Positions 1-9,940 of a stretch of 21,183 nt of DNA are shown piece after piece. Position numbers and translations under genes: made by a program. The DNA is from Purshia tridentata (Eukaryota > Streptophyta > Magnoliopsida > Rosales > Rosaceae). Position 1 is the stretch's first letter; every line of letters starts with the position of its first letter. Under the pieces are notes generated by a model, which worked only from the letters and a program-made list of their open reading frames with translations, made no database searches and was not told the DNA's origin. Location: NCBI GenBank assembly GCA_003254885.1, contig QANT01001511.1, positions 1 through 21,183 of the forward strand, written 5' to 3'.

Positions 1-300
1 TTTGGGTGGCAAATCCGAGAGAGGGTGGAAGGGGGAGGAGGGAGGAGGGAGTGAGGAGGGGGGAAGGGGCGGAGGGCCAAGAGGGGGAAGGAGGGAGAGA
101 GGAAGGAAGGAGTAGGGAGAGAGGCCGAGAGGGGGGAGAGGCCGGAAGTGGGAGGAGAGGGAGGAAGCCGGATGTGGGAGGAGGGGGAGGAAGCCGGATG
201 TGGGAGGAGGGGGAGGAGGCCGAAGGTGGAAGGAGGGAGAGGCGGAGCTCGAGTTGAGGGAAGGCTGCAGAGAGAGAGAGAGAGAGAGAGAATGGGTAAT
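1..300 (+). repeat. Purine-rich (GGGAGGA)-type low-complexity tract
   Basis: Nearly uninterrupted purine sequence of GGAGG/GGAAG words, with a near-tandem repeat of GGAAGCCGGATGTGGGAGGA around 163-205. Open frames through it are compositional and have Gly/Glu/Arg-only content, so they are not called as genes. It may be an expansion inside the CACTA subterminal region. Confidence 0.8.
269..291 (+). repeat. (AG)n microsatellite
   Basis: About eleven uninterrupted AG dinucleotides at the end of the purine-rich tract. Confidence 0.95.
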
Positions 301-345
301 GAGCATGAAGAAGATGCAGAAATGGAGGCTGGGGATTATAAACAC

Positions 346-735
346 GAAGACTTTGGCGACGATCAAGAGTTTCGTCGTCCTACACTTTGGGCGACAAATT
401 AGAACTGTTCGTCGCCTTAATCGATCTTGGGTGACGCATAAGTTGTATTCGTCACCCAAACTTTAAAAACTTAGGTGCAAATATTATTGGTGCGGGTTTA
501 AAATTATTCTAAAATTTAGGGCGACGAACTGCTTTCGTCGCCTAATCAAGCTTAGGGCGCCGAAATGAGCTATTCCGTCGCTCTAACATCTTTAGGTGAC
601 AAAAGTAGTTCGTTGCCCTAACTTTAAAAATCATGCGGTTTTTTTTCCATCCAAATTTTTTCATTTCCCCCCAAATTTTTCATTTTCCCTGAAAATTTCG
701 AGCGACGAATATGGGTATTTCGTCGCGTTAAATTT
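346..735. repeat. CACTA subterminal palindromes, cluster A
   Basis: At least six short inverted-repeat units of the form (TTA)GGGCGACGAA - about 8 to 12 bp - TTCGTCGCC(CTAA) follow each other, for example at 388-417, 430-461, 527-544, 556-585, 594-622 and 701-728. Units differ by point changes (GGGTGACG, GGGCGCCGA, GGTGACAA), and the two arms often change together. In En/Spm-type elements, repeated short motifs near the ends bind the element's own proteins. That role is inferred here from position and repetition. Confidence 0.75.
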
Positions 736-1269
736 TATTAAATTTATTTATTTGTCCTAATAACAACCACAATCATTCAAATGTTGCACCTCTGATACCT
801 AACTTTTCCAACTGTAATCACAGTAATGTTTTGTTAGCACGATCTTTGATTGGGAATCTAAGAGATGAACCGTTTAGATCAGTCAAATTTAAACCGTTCA
901 TTTAATTATCCTTATGACAACGCAAATCGTTCGTGCGTTCGACCGTCAACGCTTAACTTGTACATCTTTGATTGAGCTATTTTTTTGCACCAACGACCTT
1001 TGATCGGAGCAAAACAAAATGAACGGTTTGGATTGTTGGATGCAAGATGGCATTGTGAGGTTCTACATATAAATACACTTGAAGGGTACAAGTATATTAA
1101 GTTTTTACGTAATTGCTATACAATTGAATAAACGCAAATAAGACATTTGTACTTTAAAGATCGGAACCGTTTATTTTTTATGATTATACTTAAATTTTAT
1201 TCTTGCAAATTATCACGACGATAAGAGTTGATCGGGCCGTTCGTTTAAAACCAAAATTTTGATTTCAGG
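736..1269. other. Non-coding AT-rich spacer inside the CACTA 3' region
   Basis: No coding frame and no palindrome cluster. Loosely repeated AACCGTT/GAACGGTT words occur near 868, 890, 1019 and 1168. I recognise no known feature. Confidence 0.5.
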
Positions 1270-1470
1270 AAGACTTGGGGCGGCGAATAAAAATTTTTGT
1301 CGCCCTAACATATTTGGGCGACGAATAAGTTCTTTGCGTCGCTCGAAACTAACTTAAGGCGACGAATCTGATAGTTTCGTCGCCTTAATTTGTCTTAGGA
1401 GACGAATGTTATTTTCGTCGCTCAAATCGCAACTTCAGGCGACGCTCCTTGTTCGTCGCCCCACGTCCAT
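1270..1470. repeat. CACTA subterminal palindromes, cluster B
   Basis: Five consecutive inverted-repeat units of the same GGCGACGAA ... TTCGTCGCC family lie head to tail at about 1277-1306, 1315-1350, 1357-1388, 1396-1425 and 1437-1462, spaced about 40 bp. Each could form a short hairpin. This is the densest block of the motif in the window. Confidence 0.75.
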
Positions 1471-1774
1471 AATACTTTTAATTTTTAATTTTTATACAAA
1501 TTTTAATATTCTCTATACTTCTATATTCTGTTACCTAACATCCACAACTCCTATTGAGCTCATTTATGACAGGGGTGATCTTTGAGGAGGGTTGATAGTC
1601 CCTGCCAAAAATTAGGCTGATCGGCTGTAATTACAATATGTTCTCCATTAGAAAGAGAGAACGCAATCCGTAAATTATTGTAAATATTATTTTATTTACA
1701 ATAATTTATTATTATCATTATGTAGTTACGTTCATGTATGCCTAAAATTTAGCAAATTTATCGCCTAAAATGTA
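1471..1774. other. Non-coding AT-rich stretch
   Basis: No coding frame, palindrome or repeat that I can support. It contains TATTATTATCATTA-like simple sequence near 1700. Confidence 0.5.
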
Positions 1775-1776
1775 GT

Positions 1777-1815
1777 TTGGGCGACGCATTATGTTCATCC
1801 ATTGGTCGCCTAATA
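1777..1815. repeat. Isolated CACTA subterminal palindrome
   Basis: One unit, TTTGGGCGACGCA with a diverged partner arm ending in TTGGTCGCCTAA. It is the copy nearest the coding region and marks the inner limit of the repeat family. The remaining sequence up to 2093 is AT-rich with no recognised feature. Confidence 0.6.
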
Positions 1816-2649
1816 TTTTATTTTTTAAAAAAATATAAATTCTACTATTATTCGTACTTTCATCTTCTATTACCTATATTTGATATTATGATTATGAGTA
1901 TTATTATATTCTTTGTTGTTATTATTATTATGTAATTATTTTCATCCATGCCCATAGCTAATTGAAAATAAAATATAAACCACAACAAATATGAAAGTAA
2001 TATAAATCCACAATTCATAATCCATAAAATATCTATATACATGTACTACAAACTATAATACACCAAGACCCTAATGATCAAGGTACACTAACACTATACT
2101 GCATCATCGTCGGAAGGGGTCGGTGGCGGTAGGGTAGGGCCTCGTGTACTATAGACCTCCTGCATGATCCTCTCCCTCTGAAGCTGCATCGCCTGTTCCA
2201 CCTGCGCGTTCACCTGCGTGGTCAGATCATGCTCAAACTTCATGCAACTCCTTCTCCGCCCTCAGACGTCGCTCATGCTCCTCTTGTATATGCTCTCGCT
2301 CCGCCCTAAAACGCGCCTTGTCCTCCTGCATACGCCGCTCATTCTCCCTCTGAAGCTATTGCTCGACTTATGAAGCCAGTAACTGGGCCAACAAATCCTG
2401 CACCGCCAGTGACAAAGATGCCATCTCCGCAGAATGCTAACTATAAGTCGACCTGCCCTCCAACTCCCGGAACGTACCCCACCTGCAGCCCCTAACATCT
2501 CGACCTCGCCTAAGACCTAGGGCACTGGACATGATATGGAGGCTAGCATCGGGCTCTGGTACGATGGACTCCAAAGGAATGTCAGAAGGGAGCTCTCTAG
2601 CCTTTGCCAACTCCTCGAGGTACCTAGCTTTCTCGGCCAGCATAACATC

Positions 2650-2690
2650 CTTCAAATTAAGACAAAGGCAAGTTATAATTAGGAAATGAA

Positions 2691-2731
<41 letters not shown>

Positions 2732-2774
2732 GAAATAATAATTTGATACTAAAGTTAAAATTTTGAAAACTAAC
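2650..2774 (-). other. Intron 4 of the Transposase_24 relic, carrying a (TA)n tract
   Basis: The donor GTTAGT follows AAATAT and the acceptor GAAG precedes GATGTTATG. Splicing joins KAKY to DVMLAEKARY in frame. About 30 bp of TA dinucleotides (2694-2723) lie inside, which explains why this intron is the longest of the four. Confidence 0.65.
2694..2723. repeat. (TA)n microsatellite
   Basis: About fifteen perfect TA units within the intron-like segment 2650-2774. Confidence 0.95.
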
Positions 2775-3953
2775 ATATTTAGCCTTGGCGGCGTCACATC
2801 CTGGTCGGACATACACCTCGCCATAGTTGTCAATTTCAGGGAAGTGCGATCCACCCTAAAAAATAAAATAGTATATATTGTCAAATACCAAGCAAATTAT
2901 CAAGCTAAATAATATATTTACCCAACTAATCAAATTCAATGATGTCTAACCTGCTCTTGCTCCCACATCTAGTATGAGAAGGGTTTCACGCCACTATAAT
3001 GCTCCATCTTCCCAAGGGCTTTGCAGTTCCCCCTGTTGGCGGTAGACTTTTTCTGTCAAATAAGAGGCAAATTGCAATTGTATTAGTAATTATAAATTTA
3101 TGAAATTTAATAACAAAAAATATTACAAAATAATTAATTAATAATATAGAACGTACTAAATAGGTCGGATCTACAAAATGGCCACACAACCACTGCCACT
3201 GATCTGGCCGAGCCAGCATCTCCTTGGGGGGGTTGGCCAATGCCTGTTCAGGTGATGAAAAGGCATTGAACGCCTAGTGCAGGTCGTACTTGAACTGCTT
3301 GTACACCTTCACGAACAGCATCTCCACATAAGACGCTGTGTTGGGATCCTCCCAACTAATATTGTAGTTAACCTGCGAAAACTAAATATGAAAATATTAG
3401 GAATGATCAAAATAATCAATTATCAACTTATTAAATACTATACTCACCGATAATAACCCATACACGTTCTGCTTGATCTGCTGATCAAGCTTCTTCCAGC
3501 TAGGGGCGAGCATGGGGCAGTTCGTCAGTACAACCACCCCGACCTCAGAAGCGAAGAGGCTGTTGATCGAGGCATCGGCGGTCGCATCAAAAGGGGATCA
3601 CAAACAATAGGCATCCTACCACCAGTCCGGGTGATCCTAGTTTGCTTACGCGCTCAGCTTGGGCCTTGGGTAGCTGAAAAGATGGATGAGCTAGAGGAGA
3701 CTGGAGCGGAAAAAGGGAGCCCCATCGTCTGGTGGTGCACGTGCACACTGAGTGGGGTAAGGGTCAAGCTGGTCCGATCGAGCTGGGGGGTGGGGGTTGG
3801 AGCGGCACCGCCCTTATCCATGCCTAGATCAACAGTAGGCAGTATGGGAGAGGATGACGCTCGGGCATCAGAGCCTGATGATGAGGGCTCCGATGAGGAA
3901 GGAGTACTTGTGCCACTCCCCCTACCTCACCTAGATCTTGTGAATGGAGACAT

Positions 3954-4083
3954 CTGCAAATCAAATAAATTAGAATATTAGTTAACCATACTATGCATAG
4001 ATATCTTACTATTAACAAAAAATACAATTTTACAAACCATCAAATGCAAAGTAATGACTCACTAAGCTATGTAATCATAATTA
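3954..4083 (-). other. Spacer between the TNP2 relic stop and the Transposase_24 relic start
   Basis: AT-rich, about 130 bp. On the minus strand it ends in TTTGATTTGCAG directly before the ATG, which looks like a 3' splice site of a 5' UTR intron. Nothing else is recognised. Confidence 0.45.
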
Positions 4084-4878
4084 CTAAGCTACGTAATCAT
4101 CATCACTATCATCGATATCATCCTCGTCATCATTGTCATCGTCATCATCATCAGTATCATCCTCGAGATCATCATCTTTCTTGAGATCATCATTGTCGTC
4201 AGCGATGAAGTTAGCAGGGTCGATTCAAGGAAGATGGGTCAGATCAATTGATATAGCATCAATCTCAATTGCAGGCACATCTGCTATCTTGACTTGTTGT
4301 ATCATAATGTCCGGATTGTGGGAAGTGGTTAATTGATTGGATAAGTTCAAAGATGAATCTTCTTGATACGCCCCATTATTCTCATCCTCCTTCTCTAGAA
4401 CATCCCATATATTTCGAGGTTGAATCATTTGAGCTACTTTCCAATCTCCACCTGCCTTCGGATCATCCAGATAAAAAACTGGTTTCGCCATAATGGTGAG
4501 AATATAAGAATCATCCTCAAACCACCAAGTGTTACTGTTCACAGATAATAAGTCGTAATCTCGTTTAATACTACTATTTTTAGATGGGTCAATATCAAAC
4601 CAATAACACTTGAACAACATCACTTCCAAGCGATCTCTGTACAACACTTGATGAACACTTATGAGCCTGTCGTAGAAGTCCTATTTAGTGTCACCCAAAT
4701 TTCCCAGCACACAAACCCTACTATTTTGGGTTGTTAACATATTATCTCGACTCTCAGCCAAAAACCTAACTCCATTCACAATACACCCGGAGTAGGTTTC
4801 AACACAGACAATGCCCAAAGCCAACTTCATTAACTAGCTGCTATACAACGGTGAGTTATCCTCCTCCAATTGTCACAT

Positions 4879-4967
4879 CTGTTAAAGGACAATGTAATTG
4901 TTCTTGTTATGAAAACCATCATAAACAATCATTCACTCAAAGTCATATTTTAATGATAATTACTTAC
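4879..4967 (-). other. Intron upstream of the DUF4216 region of the TNP2 relic
   Basis: The donor GTAAGT directly follows PAWFKEH and the acceptor is TTTAACAG (89 bp). The next exon reads QLEEDNSPLYSS after one in-frame TGA. Confidence 0.7.
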
Positions 4968-5349
4968 ATGTTCCTTGAACCATGCTGGAAACAATTCTTT
5001 ATATTTTTTCTCGTATTCTGAGGAATAGAGGCATTTCATTTCATCCTCACTCTCCTCGAGAAATGGCACGACTTCTTCGCAGTTGTTCAATATGAACCAG
5101 TGCATGTCGACTTCTGAGAATTCACATGTAGGGGTTCTGCCAAACGGTCACGTATTTTGAGAAAAAACAGAAACTAACGAGTCTCGTTCACCACCATCGT
5201 CATTGCATGGGAGCCAATTGAATATGGTCTCAACATGATAGAGATACATTGCACAATAACTTAGACACTCGTTTGCAATGTAAGCCTCTGTTATGGAGCC
5301 CTCAGGGCGTGCCCTGTTCCGCACATATTTTTTGTATGTGCCCAGCATT

Positions 5350-5419
5350 CTGCAAATTTGAAGTACATGGTGAGGGAAAAAATTGAAGAAACTTAAGAAA
5401 AAGGTTTATGAACTGTTAC
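5350..5419 (-). other. Intron inside the DUF4218 region of the TNP2 relic
   Basis: The 70-bp segment begins GTAACAG and ends TTTGCAG. Removing it joins WMYPIEK to MLGTYKKYVRN without loss of frame, so the reading frame on both sides supports a true intron rather than an insertion. Confidence 0.85.
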
Positions 5420-7721
5420 TTTTCGATCGGGTACATCCACCGATAGTTGACTGGCCCAACTAGAGCTGCCTCTGCTGGTAAATGTATCGGCAAGTAGATT
5501 ATTAAGTCAAAGAATGCGGGGGGAAAAATTTGTTCGAGCATGCATAAGATGTGCACAACCTCATCTTTCAATGCGTCCACATCTGACACATGTACGCTTT
5601 TGGCACAAATTTGCCGAAAGAATCTTGACAACATTATAATCGGATCCACCACATCTTTTGGCAAAAATTTGCGAATCTCGACGGGAAGAAGCCGCTGTAA
5701 TAACACATGGCAATCATGACTCTTCAATCCCAAAATTTTGCCTTAGTCGATTTTCACGCTCCGTGAGATGTTGGCTGTGTAGCCATCGGAAATTTGACAG
5801 ACAAAAGAAACTTTAAGAATTCTTTCTTTGACCCGGGCTTCATTGTGAAAAATGGTTGCTTCTTCACATACTTGTCACTCTGCTTCTGTAACCACAGGTG
5901 TTTTCTAATGCCCATTTCTTGCAAGCCCACTCTCGCCTTGACCATATCCTTCGTTTTTCCATCGATGCCCAAGATGGTCCCCATCAAACTTTCACACGTG
6001 TTCTTCTCAATGTGCATGACATCAAGATTGTGCCTGATTTTTAACTTTGACCAGTACTCCAACTCGAAGAATATCGACTTGTTCGTCCAATTCAAATGTG
6101 CAAGTGACATTGGCAGATTCTGCTTTCTGTTATCGGGGTGTTTGCCAATTTGACCAAACTGTAGGGTGTTTAACTGCCTCAATATGTCCTCACCAGATAA
6201 TTAGCAAGGTCGGGCACCCTTTCTTTTTTTCTGTCAAAAGCCTCCTCGACATTGCGCCAGGGATGATCCCAATGCAACCAACGTCGATGGCCAATATAGC
6301 AAACCTTCCCACCATACCAAGCTGAACATGTGTGCTGCATACAAACTGGACATGCCATGTAACTTTTAGTACTCTAGCCTGAAAGATTCCCATAAGCTGG
6401 AAAGTCATTAACTGTCTACATAACTACTGCACGCATTGTGAACATTCGACCGATCGACTTATCAAACGTGCGCACACCGTTTTGCCACAAGTCTTTTAAT
6501 TCGTCAACTAACGGCTGCAGATAAACATCTATCTCCTTTCCAGGGGATTGCGGCCTAGGAATTAATAGAGTCATCATTGTGAATTCCTTCTTCATGCACC
6601 GCCAAAGAGGCAAATTGTAAGGAACCACAACTACCGGCCAAGTGCTATGGGATGTGCTCATGTTCCCATATAGATTAAATCCATCGTTGGCAAGTCCTAG
6701 TCTCACATTTCATGGTTTTGCTGTAAACTCAGGATACATGTTATCAAATGCCTTCCATGCGCTTCCGTCTGCGAGATGTCTCATAACATCATCATTCTCC
6801 CACTTATCTTTGTGCCATCTCATATCACTGGTCGTGTGCAACGACATGTACAACCGTTGCAGTCTTGGCTTCAGTGGAAACTAACGCAACACCTTCTGCG
6901 GAATCTTCTTTTTCCTATTCTCATAACTGCTCTGATATCTCGGCTTACTGCACACCGGGCATTTATCCTTCCCCTCGTGTTCTTTGTAAAACAAAACATA
7001 ATCATGCTTGCAAGCATGGATCTTTTCATATCCCAACCCGAGCCCTTTCAACACCTTTGACTGATAATGAGTTTCAGGTAAGCGATCGTCATGTGGAAGC
7101 ATCCATTTCAGAATCTCCATCAAATGATTATAGCTCCGATTCGAATCACCAAACATCACTTTCCAATGCATCAACTCTACGACAGCATTCAACACTGACA
7201 TAGGTGGCCCCCGGTTACAATGCTCGCAGGTAGGGTAGAGTTCTCGCTTGGCTTCATTCAACAATCTCTCGTAATTCTCAAAATCTTCACTGGGAGTATC
7301 GTCATCTTCCTTTTGATTTTCATCGTCACCACTCCATGAACAGTTGGTTGGTTGTGTGCAATCGACGCATGGGGATAAGTATCGTCTATTATACCCATAA
7401 CTTAGTCATTATCGTGGGCAACAGACGCTGTAACTATCCCGGCATTCGAGGAAGTAGAAGCACCCCCAATTGATTCACCGTGATGAACCCATATCGTATA
7501 ACTGTATGCCATCCCATGTCTAACTAGGTGATATCTAATTCTTCTAGGGTCTTCCAAAAATAGTTGTTGCAATTCTGACATGGACACCTTATCTGATTAT
7601 TTACATTCACACACCTCGTTGCAACTTCGATAAACAAGTCGATCCTAGCAAAATATTGTGCACTGATACGATTCTTAATCAATCCAACTCCAAATTCAAT
7701 GAACCAAACATCATTACCCAC

Positions 7722-7830
7722 AACAAATTAAGCTCTATGCTAGTAACACCAAACCTTAGTCACTAGTTCCACAGAAAAATTCTAATTTAAGTGGGAAGTA
7801 AAATACTAGAAAAAGATGGAGTCTCACACA
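7722..7830. other. Junction segment between the CACTA and Gypsy relics
   Basis: About 110 bp with no match that I recognise to either element. On the minus strand, Gypsy integrase similarity stops after PLTSP near 7830, and the TNP2 start codon is at 7721. It may be the CACTA 5' leader, filler DNA at a deletion breakpoint, or both. Confidence 0.5.
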
Positions 7831-8192
7831 TGGACTTGTTAGCGGGATTAATAGCTCGGTGGGTTGATGATTCAAGCTTGCAAACCTTTGGCATTTGTCA
7901 CATCTTCGAACTAGTTCTTCTGCTTCCTTTCTCATCTTTGGCCAATAAAACCCTTGTCTGAGTAGCTTAAATGCTAATGTCGTTTCTCCAAAGTGTGCTC
8001 CCCAAACTCCTTCATGCACTTCCCGAAGTGCATAATCCACTTCCAGAAGGTCTAGGCATTTTATCAATGGGCTCGAAAAACTTCTTCTATAAAAATCTGA
8101 CTCGATCATCATGTATTGAGCTGATTTCCTCTTCAAGGTTCAAACTTCCTTTGGATTCGAAGGCAACTTTCCATCTTGTATGTAATCCTTGA
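7831..8192 (-). pseudogene. Gypsy integrase fragment (zinc-binding domain only)
   Basis: Integrase inserts the retrotransposon DNA copy into the chromosome. The preserved part is the N-terminal HHCC zinc-binding domain (integrase_H2C2): LREVHEGVWGAHFGETTLAF, LLRQGFYWPKMRKEAEEL, RRCDKCQRFA, then PLTSP. The linker before it (DYIQDGKLPSNPKE) carries one stop. The family normally continues into the catalytic DDE core, but here similarity ends and an unrelated tail is read to a stop at 7756-7758. The fragment has no catalytic residues, so it is a truncated relic. Confidence 0.85.
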
Positions 8193-8196
8193 TTTC

Positions 8197-8756
8197 TTAA
8201 GTCCAATCTCTCTCTGTGCTTTGGCCTATGCACACCATGGCATCCTTTTTAGCTTGAGTACTTGGTTCATCAAGTTTTTCAACTAAAATGTTAATCGGGA
8301 GAGATGCTTCTAATGATGATGCAAGCTTTGATAATGCATTAGCTAATGTATTGTGAGCTCGTGAGATTTGGTCAAGCTGGACTTCATCAAACATCTTTAA
8401 CGACTCTTTGGTTAGATTAAGATATTCAATCATATTTGGCTCTTTGGCCTCATATTTTGAATTTACTTGATTAACAACCAATTAGAAATCACTAAAAGCT
8501 TTAATCCTTCGAACTCCTATGGTCTTTTGCATTCTCAATCCTCAAGTACAACCTCATATTCTGAAACATTATTTGTCACATTGTAATTAAATTTCAAAGT
8601 ATATGGATATGTGCACCATAAGGAGCAGTTAATAACAAACCTGCTAATCCTCCCCATATGATTCGAGGATCCATCGACGTTTAAAATCCAAGTTTCATCC
8701 TTGGTATTCTTTCGATCTTCCATAGCCGTGAACTCTGTTATGAAGTCCGCCACCAC
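8197..8756 (-). pseudogene. Second (archaeal-type) RNase H relic of the Tat-type Gypsy element
   Basis: This extra RNase H follows the usual RT-RNase H in plant Tat elements. The minus strand shows DETWILNVDGSSNHMG, NNVSEYEVVLED, then after a break at about 8481-8535 NQVNSKYEAKEPNM and SRAHNTLANALSKLASSLEA. The first catalytic Asp (NVDGSSN) and the Glu (SEYEVVL) are visible, and the late Asp region reads ANALSKL where relatives have ADALSKL, so a metal ligand appears changed (Asp to Asn). The frame is broken between the two halves. Upstream it joins the end of the first RNase H by VADFITEFT. Confidence 0.8.
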
Positions 8757-8759
8757 TTG

Positions 8760-9119
8760 TCATTTACTAGAAGTCCTCGAAACATAATGGATGTCAAACT
8801 GACTAAGTTCAATTGACCATTTCATTAACCTACATGAGGTTTCTGGTTTATGCAAAATTTGCCATAGTGGTTGGTCAGTCAACACCTTAATGTGATACGC
8901 TTGGAAGTATGGTCTAAACTTACTCGATGTTACAATCAAAGCTAGAGCAAGTTTCTCAGTTGGTTCATATCTTGCCTCTGCTCCTTGTAGAGCTTTACTA
9001 ACAAAATTTATCAGCTTTTGAGACCTCTTCCCTCGCTTGAATAGCATTGAACTCATTGCCGAGTTTGAGGTTGCCAAGTAGAGATACAATGTCTCATGCA
9101 GTTCAGGTTTTGTCATCAC
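8760..9119 (-). pseudogene. RT-linked RNase H relic of the Tat-type Gypsy element
   Basis: RNase H removes RNA from the RNA:DNA hybrid during reverse transcription. The reading frame has LHETLYLYLATSNSAMSSML, FVSKALQGAEARYEPTEKLA, YHIKVLTDQPLWQILHKPE and MKWSIELSQFDIHYVSRTSS, the standard block order of the Gypsy RT_RNaseH domain. The segment is 119 codons without a stop, so it is one of the better preserved parts of the element. Two stops separate it from the reverse transcriptase end at 9144. Confidence 0.88.
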
Positions 9120-9143
9120 AGGCAGGCTACTAAAATATTCACA

Positions 9144-9940
9144 TTATGATGTCCATTTGAACTGTTTTGACTTCTTTATCACTTTAAACAAAGGAAAACA
9201 CTTTTCTGTAGACTTTGAAACAAAGCGACTCAGTGCTGCCACTTTGCCTGTGAGAACCTGTACCTCTCTGACGATCTTTGGTGATTGTAAATCTAAAATA
9301 GCCTTTACCTTATCTAGATTTGCTTCAATTTCTCTCTTGGTAACCATAAAGCCAAGGAACTTCCCTGATGTTACACCAAAGACACATTTATCGGGGTTGA
9401 GCTTCATGTCATACTTTCGTAGTACCTCGAGAGTCTCTTTTAAATGTTTGATATGGTCTGAAGCTTTTAAAGACTTTGTCAATATGTCATCCACGTACAC
9501 CTCCATAGTCACCCCAATTTGATCCTTAAATATCTTGTTTACAAGAAGTTGATATCTTGCCCCTGCGTTCTTCAAACCAAAAGACATGGCTATATAGCAA
9601 TAAAGACCTTCATCCAAGAAGAATGTAGTTTTCTCTTCATCAAGCTAATACATCTTGATTTGATTATACCCATAAAAAGCATCCATGAAGCTCATGGATT
9701 CATGTCCCGCTATTGCATCCACTAGCTGATCAATGTATGGTAAAGGAAACTATTATTAGGATAAGCCTGATTCAGATTAGTAAAATCCACACACATCCTC
9801 CATTTTCCATTGGATTTCTTCACTATCACCACATTGGCTATCCACTTCGGGTACCTAGCTTCTCAAATGATTCAAGCTTTCTTTAACTTCTCAACCTCCT
9901 CCTTTATGCAATCTTTCTATCCAAAGCGAAGTTTCTCCTC
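9144..9940 (-). pseudogene. Gypsy reverse transcriptase relic with intact YVDD box
   Basis: Reverse transcriptase copies the element RNA into DNA. The order seen is WIANVVIVKKSNGKWRMCVD, FTNLNQAYPN, SFMDAFYGYNQIKM, GLYCYIAMSFGLKNAGARYQ, MEVYVDDILTKS (YVDD codons at 9486-9497), KYDMKLNPDKCVFGVTSGKF, GFMVTKREIEANLDKVKAI and TGKVAALSRFVSKSTEKCFP. The catalytic Asp pair of YVDD and the MDAF Asp are present. A TAG at 9645-9647 and frame breaks near 9760 and 9880-9900 disable it. From 9617 to 9144 the frame is open for 157 codons. Confidence 0.92.

Larger units (their letters stand above)
2094..3953 (-). pseudogene. CACTA second protein relic, Transposase_24 (Ptta/En/Spm plant) family
   Basis: In CACTA elements this plant-specific protein accompanies TNP2 and is thought to bind element DNA. 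From ATG at 3953 the minus strand reads a Ser/Pro-rich start (MSPFTRSR, then an in-frame TAG). A core around 3560-3370 includes APSWKKLDQQIKQNVYG, followed by WEDPNTASYVEMLFVKVYKQF, with GHFVDPTYL, KSTANRGNCKALGKMEHYSG and GGSHFPEIDNYGEVYVRPG in later exons. Four GT-AG introns join these blocks in frame: 3373-3447, 3053-3156, 2856-2950 and 2650-2774. The C-terminal part is Glu/Arg-rich and likely coiled coil (RENERRMQEDKARFRAEREH), ending PPPTPSDDDAV before TAG at 2094-2096. Stops (for example in DLH*AFNAFS and PFSY*MWEQE) and a frameshift near 2235 make it non-functional. Family assignment rests on the SAANR-like block and the gene order, so confidence is good but not certain. Confidence 0.75.
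4084..7721 (-). pseudogene. TNP2: TNP2-type CACTA transposase relic, nearly full length
   Basis: TNP2 is the CACTA transposase that cuts and rejoins element ends. The minus strand shows the expected domain order. First comes an N-terminal Transpos_assoc domain (7721-7450; IRCPCQNCNN and TIWVHHGES), then the region around 7260-6880 (LGLGYEKIHACKHDYVLFYK, CPVCSKPRYQ, KIPQKVLR). The core follows (6710-5790; RLGLANDGFNLYGNMS, STWPVVVVPYNLPLW, HNLDVMHIEKNTCESL). DUF4218 lies at about 5775-5150 (GLKSHDCHVLLQRLLP, GPVNYRWMYPIEK, YVRNRARPEGSI) and DUF4216 at about 4760-4420 (VMLFKCYWFDIDP, VFYLDDPKAGGDWKVAQ). An Asp-rich tail ends at TAG 4084-4086. Introns 5350-5419 and 4879-4967 splice in frame. Lesions include frameshifts near 7558, 7340, 6192 and 5775 and stops at 6416, 6374, 5743, 5148, 4681 and 4225. 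It cannot encode a working enzyme. Confidence 0.93.
1..7830 (-). mobile_element. Degraded CACTA (En/Spm-type) DNA transposon, 5' end truncated, 3' terminus off the window
   Basis: Two minus-strand transposase relics (TNP2 at 4084-7721, Transposase_24 type at 2094-3953) stand in the usual CACTA order, followed by a region rich in short inverted repeats (346-1815), which fits a CACTA 3' subterminal region. No CACTA-terminal inverted repeat is visible. The palindrome family already occurs in the first bases of the window (TTTGGGTGGCAAAT), so the 3' terminus probably lies further left. The other end meets Gypsy integrase sequence near 7830, and the 7722-7830 stretch holds no recognisable terminus. 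The element assignment is firm from the two proteins; its outer limits are inferred. Confidence 0.85.

Noticed and set aside
6..466. Overlapping plus-strand frames of 83-88 codons
   Set aside because: Gly/Glu/Arg-only translation from purine-rich low-complexity DNA, open in several frames at once; no domain or conserved start context.
3631..3981. 116-codon plus-strand frame
   Set aside because: It is the antisense of the Ser/Pro-rich N-terminal region of the Transposase_24 relic, which has family support on the minus strand.
5794..6325. Plus-strand frames of 119 and 92 codons
   Set aside because: Antisense shadows of the TNP2 core and its neighbouring coding segment.
7761..7782. CACTAGTTCCACAGAAAAAT as a CACTA terminus
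   Set aside because: On the plus strand at the right edge of the element the terminus should read as the reverse complement (ending TAGTG). Here the motif points the wrong way and has no partner, so chance is more likely.
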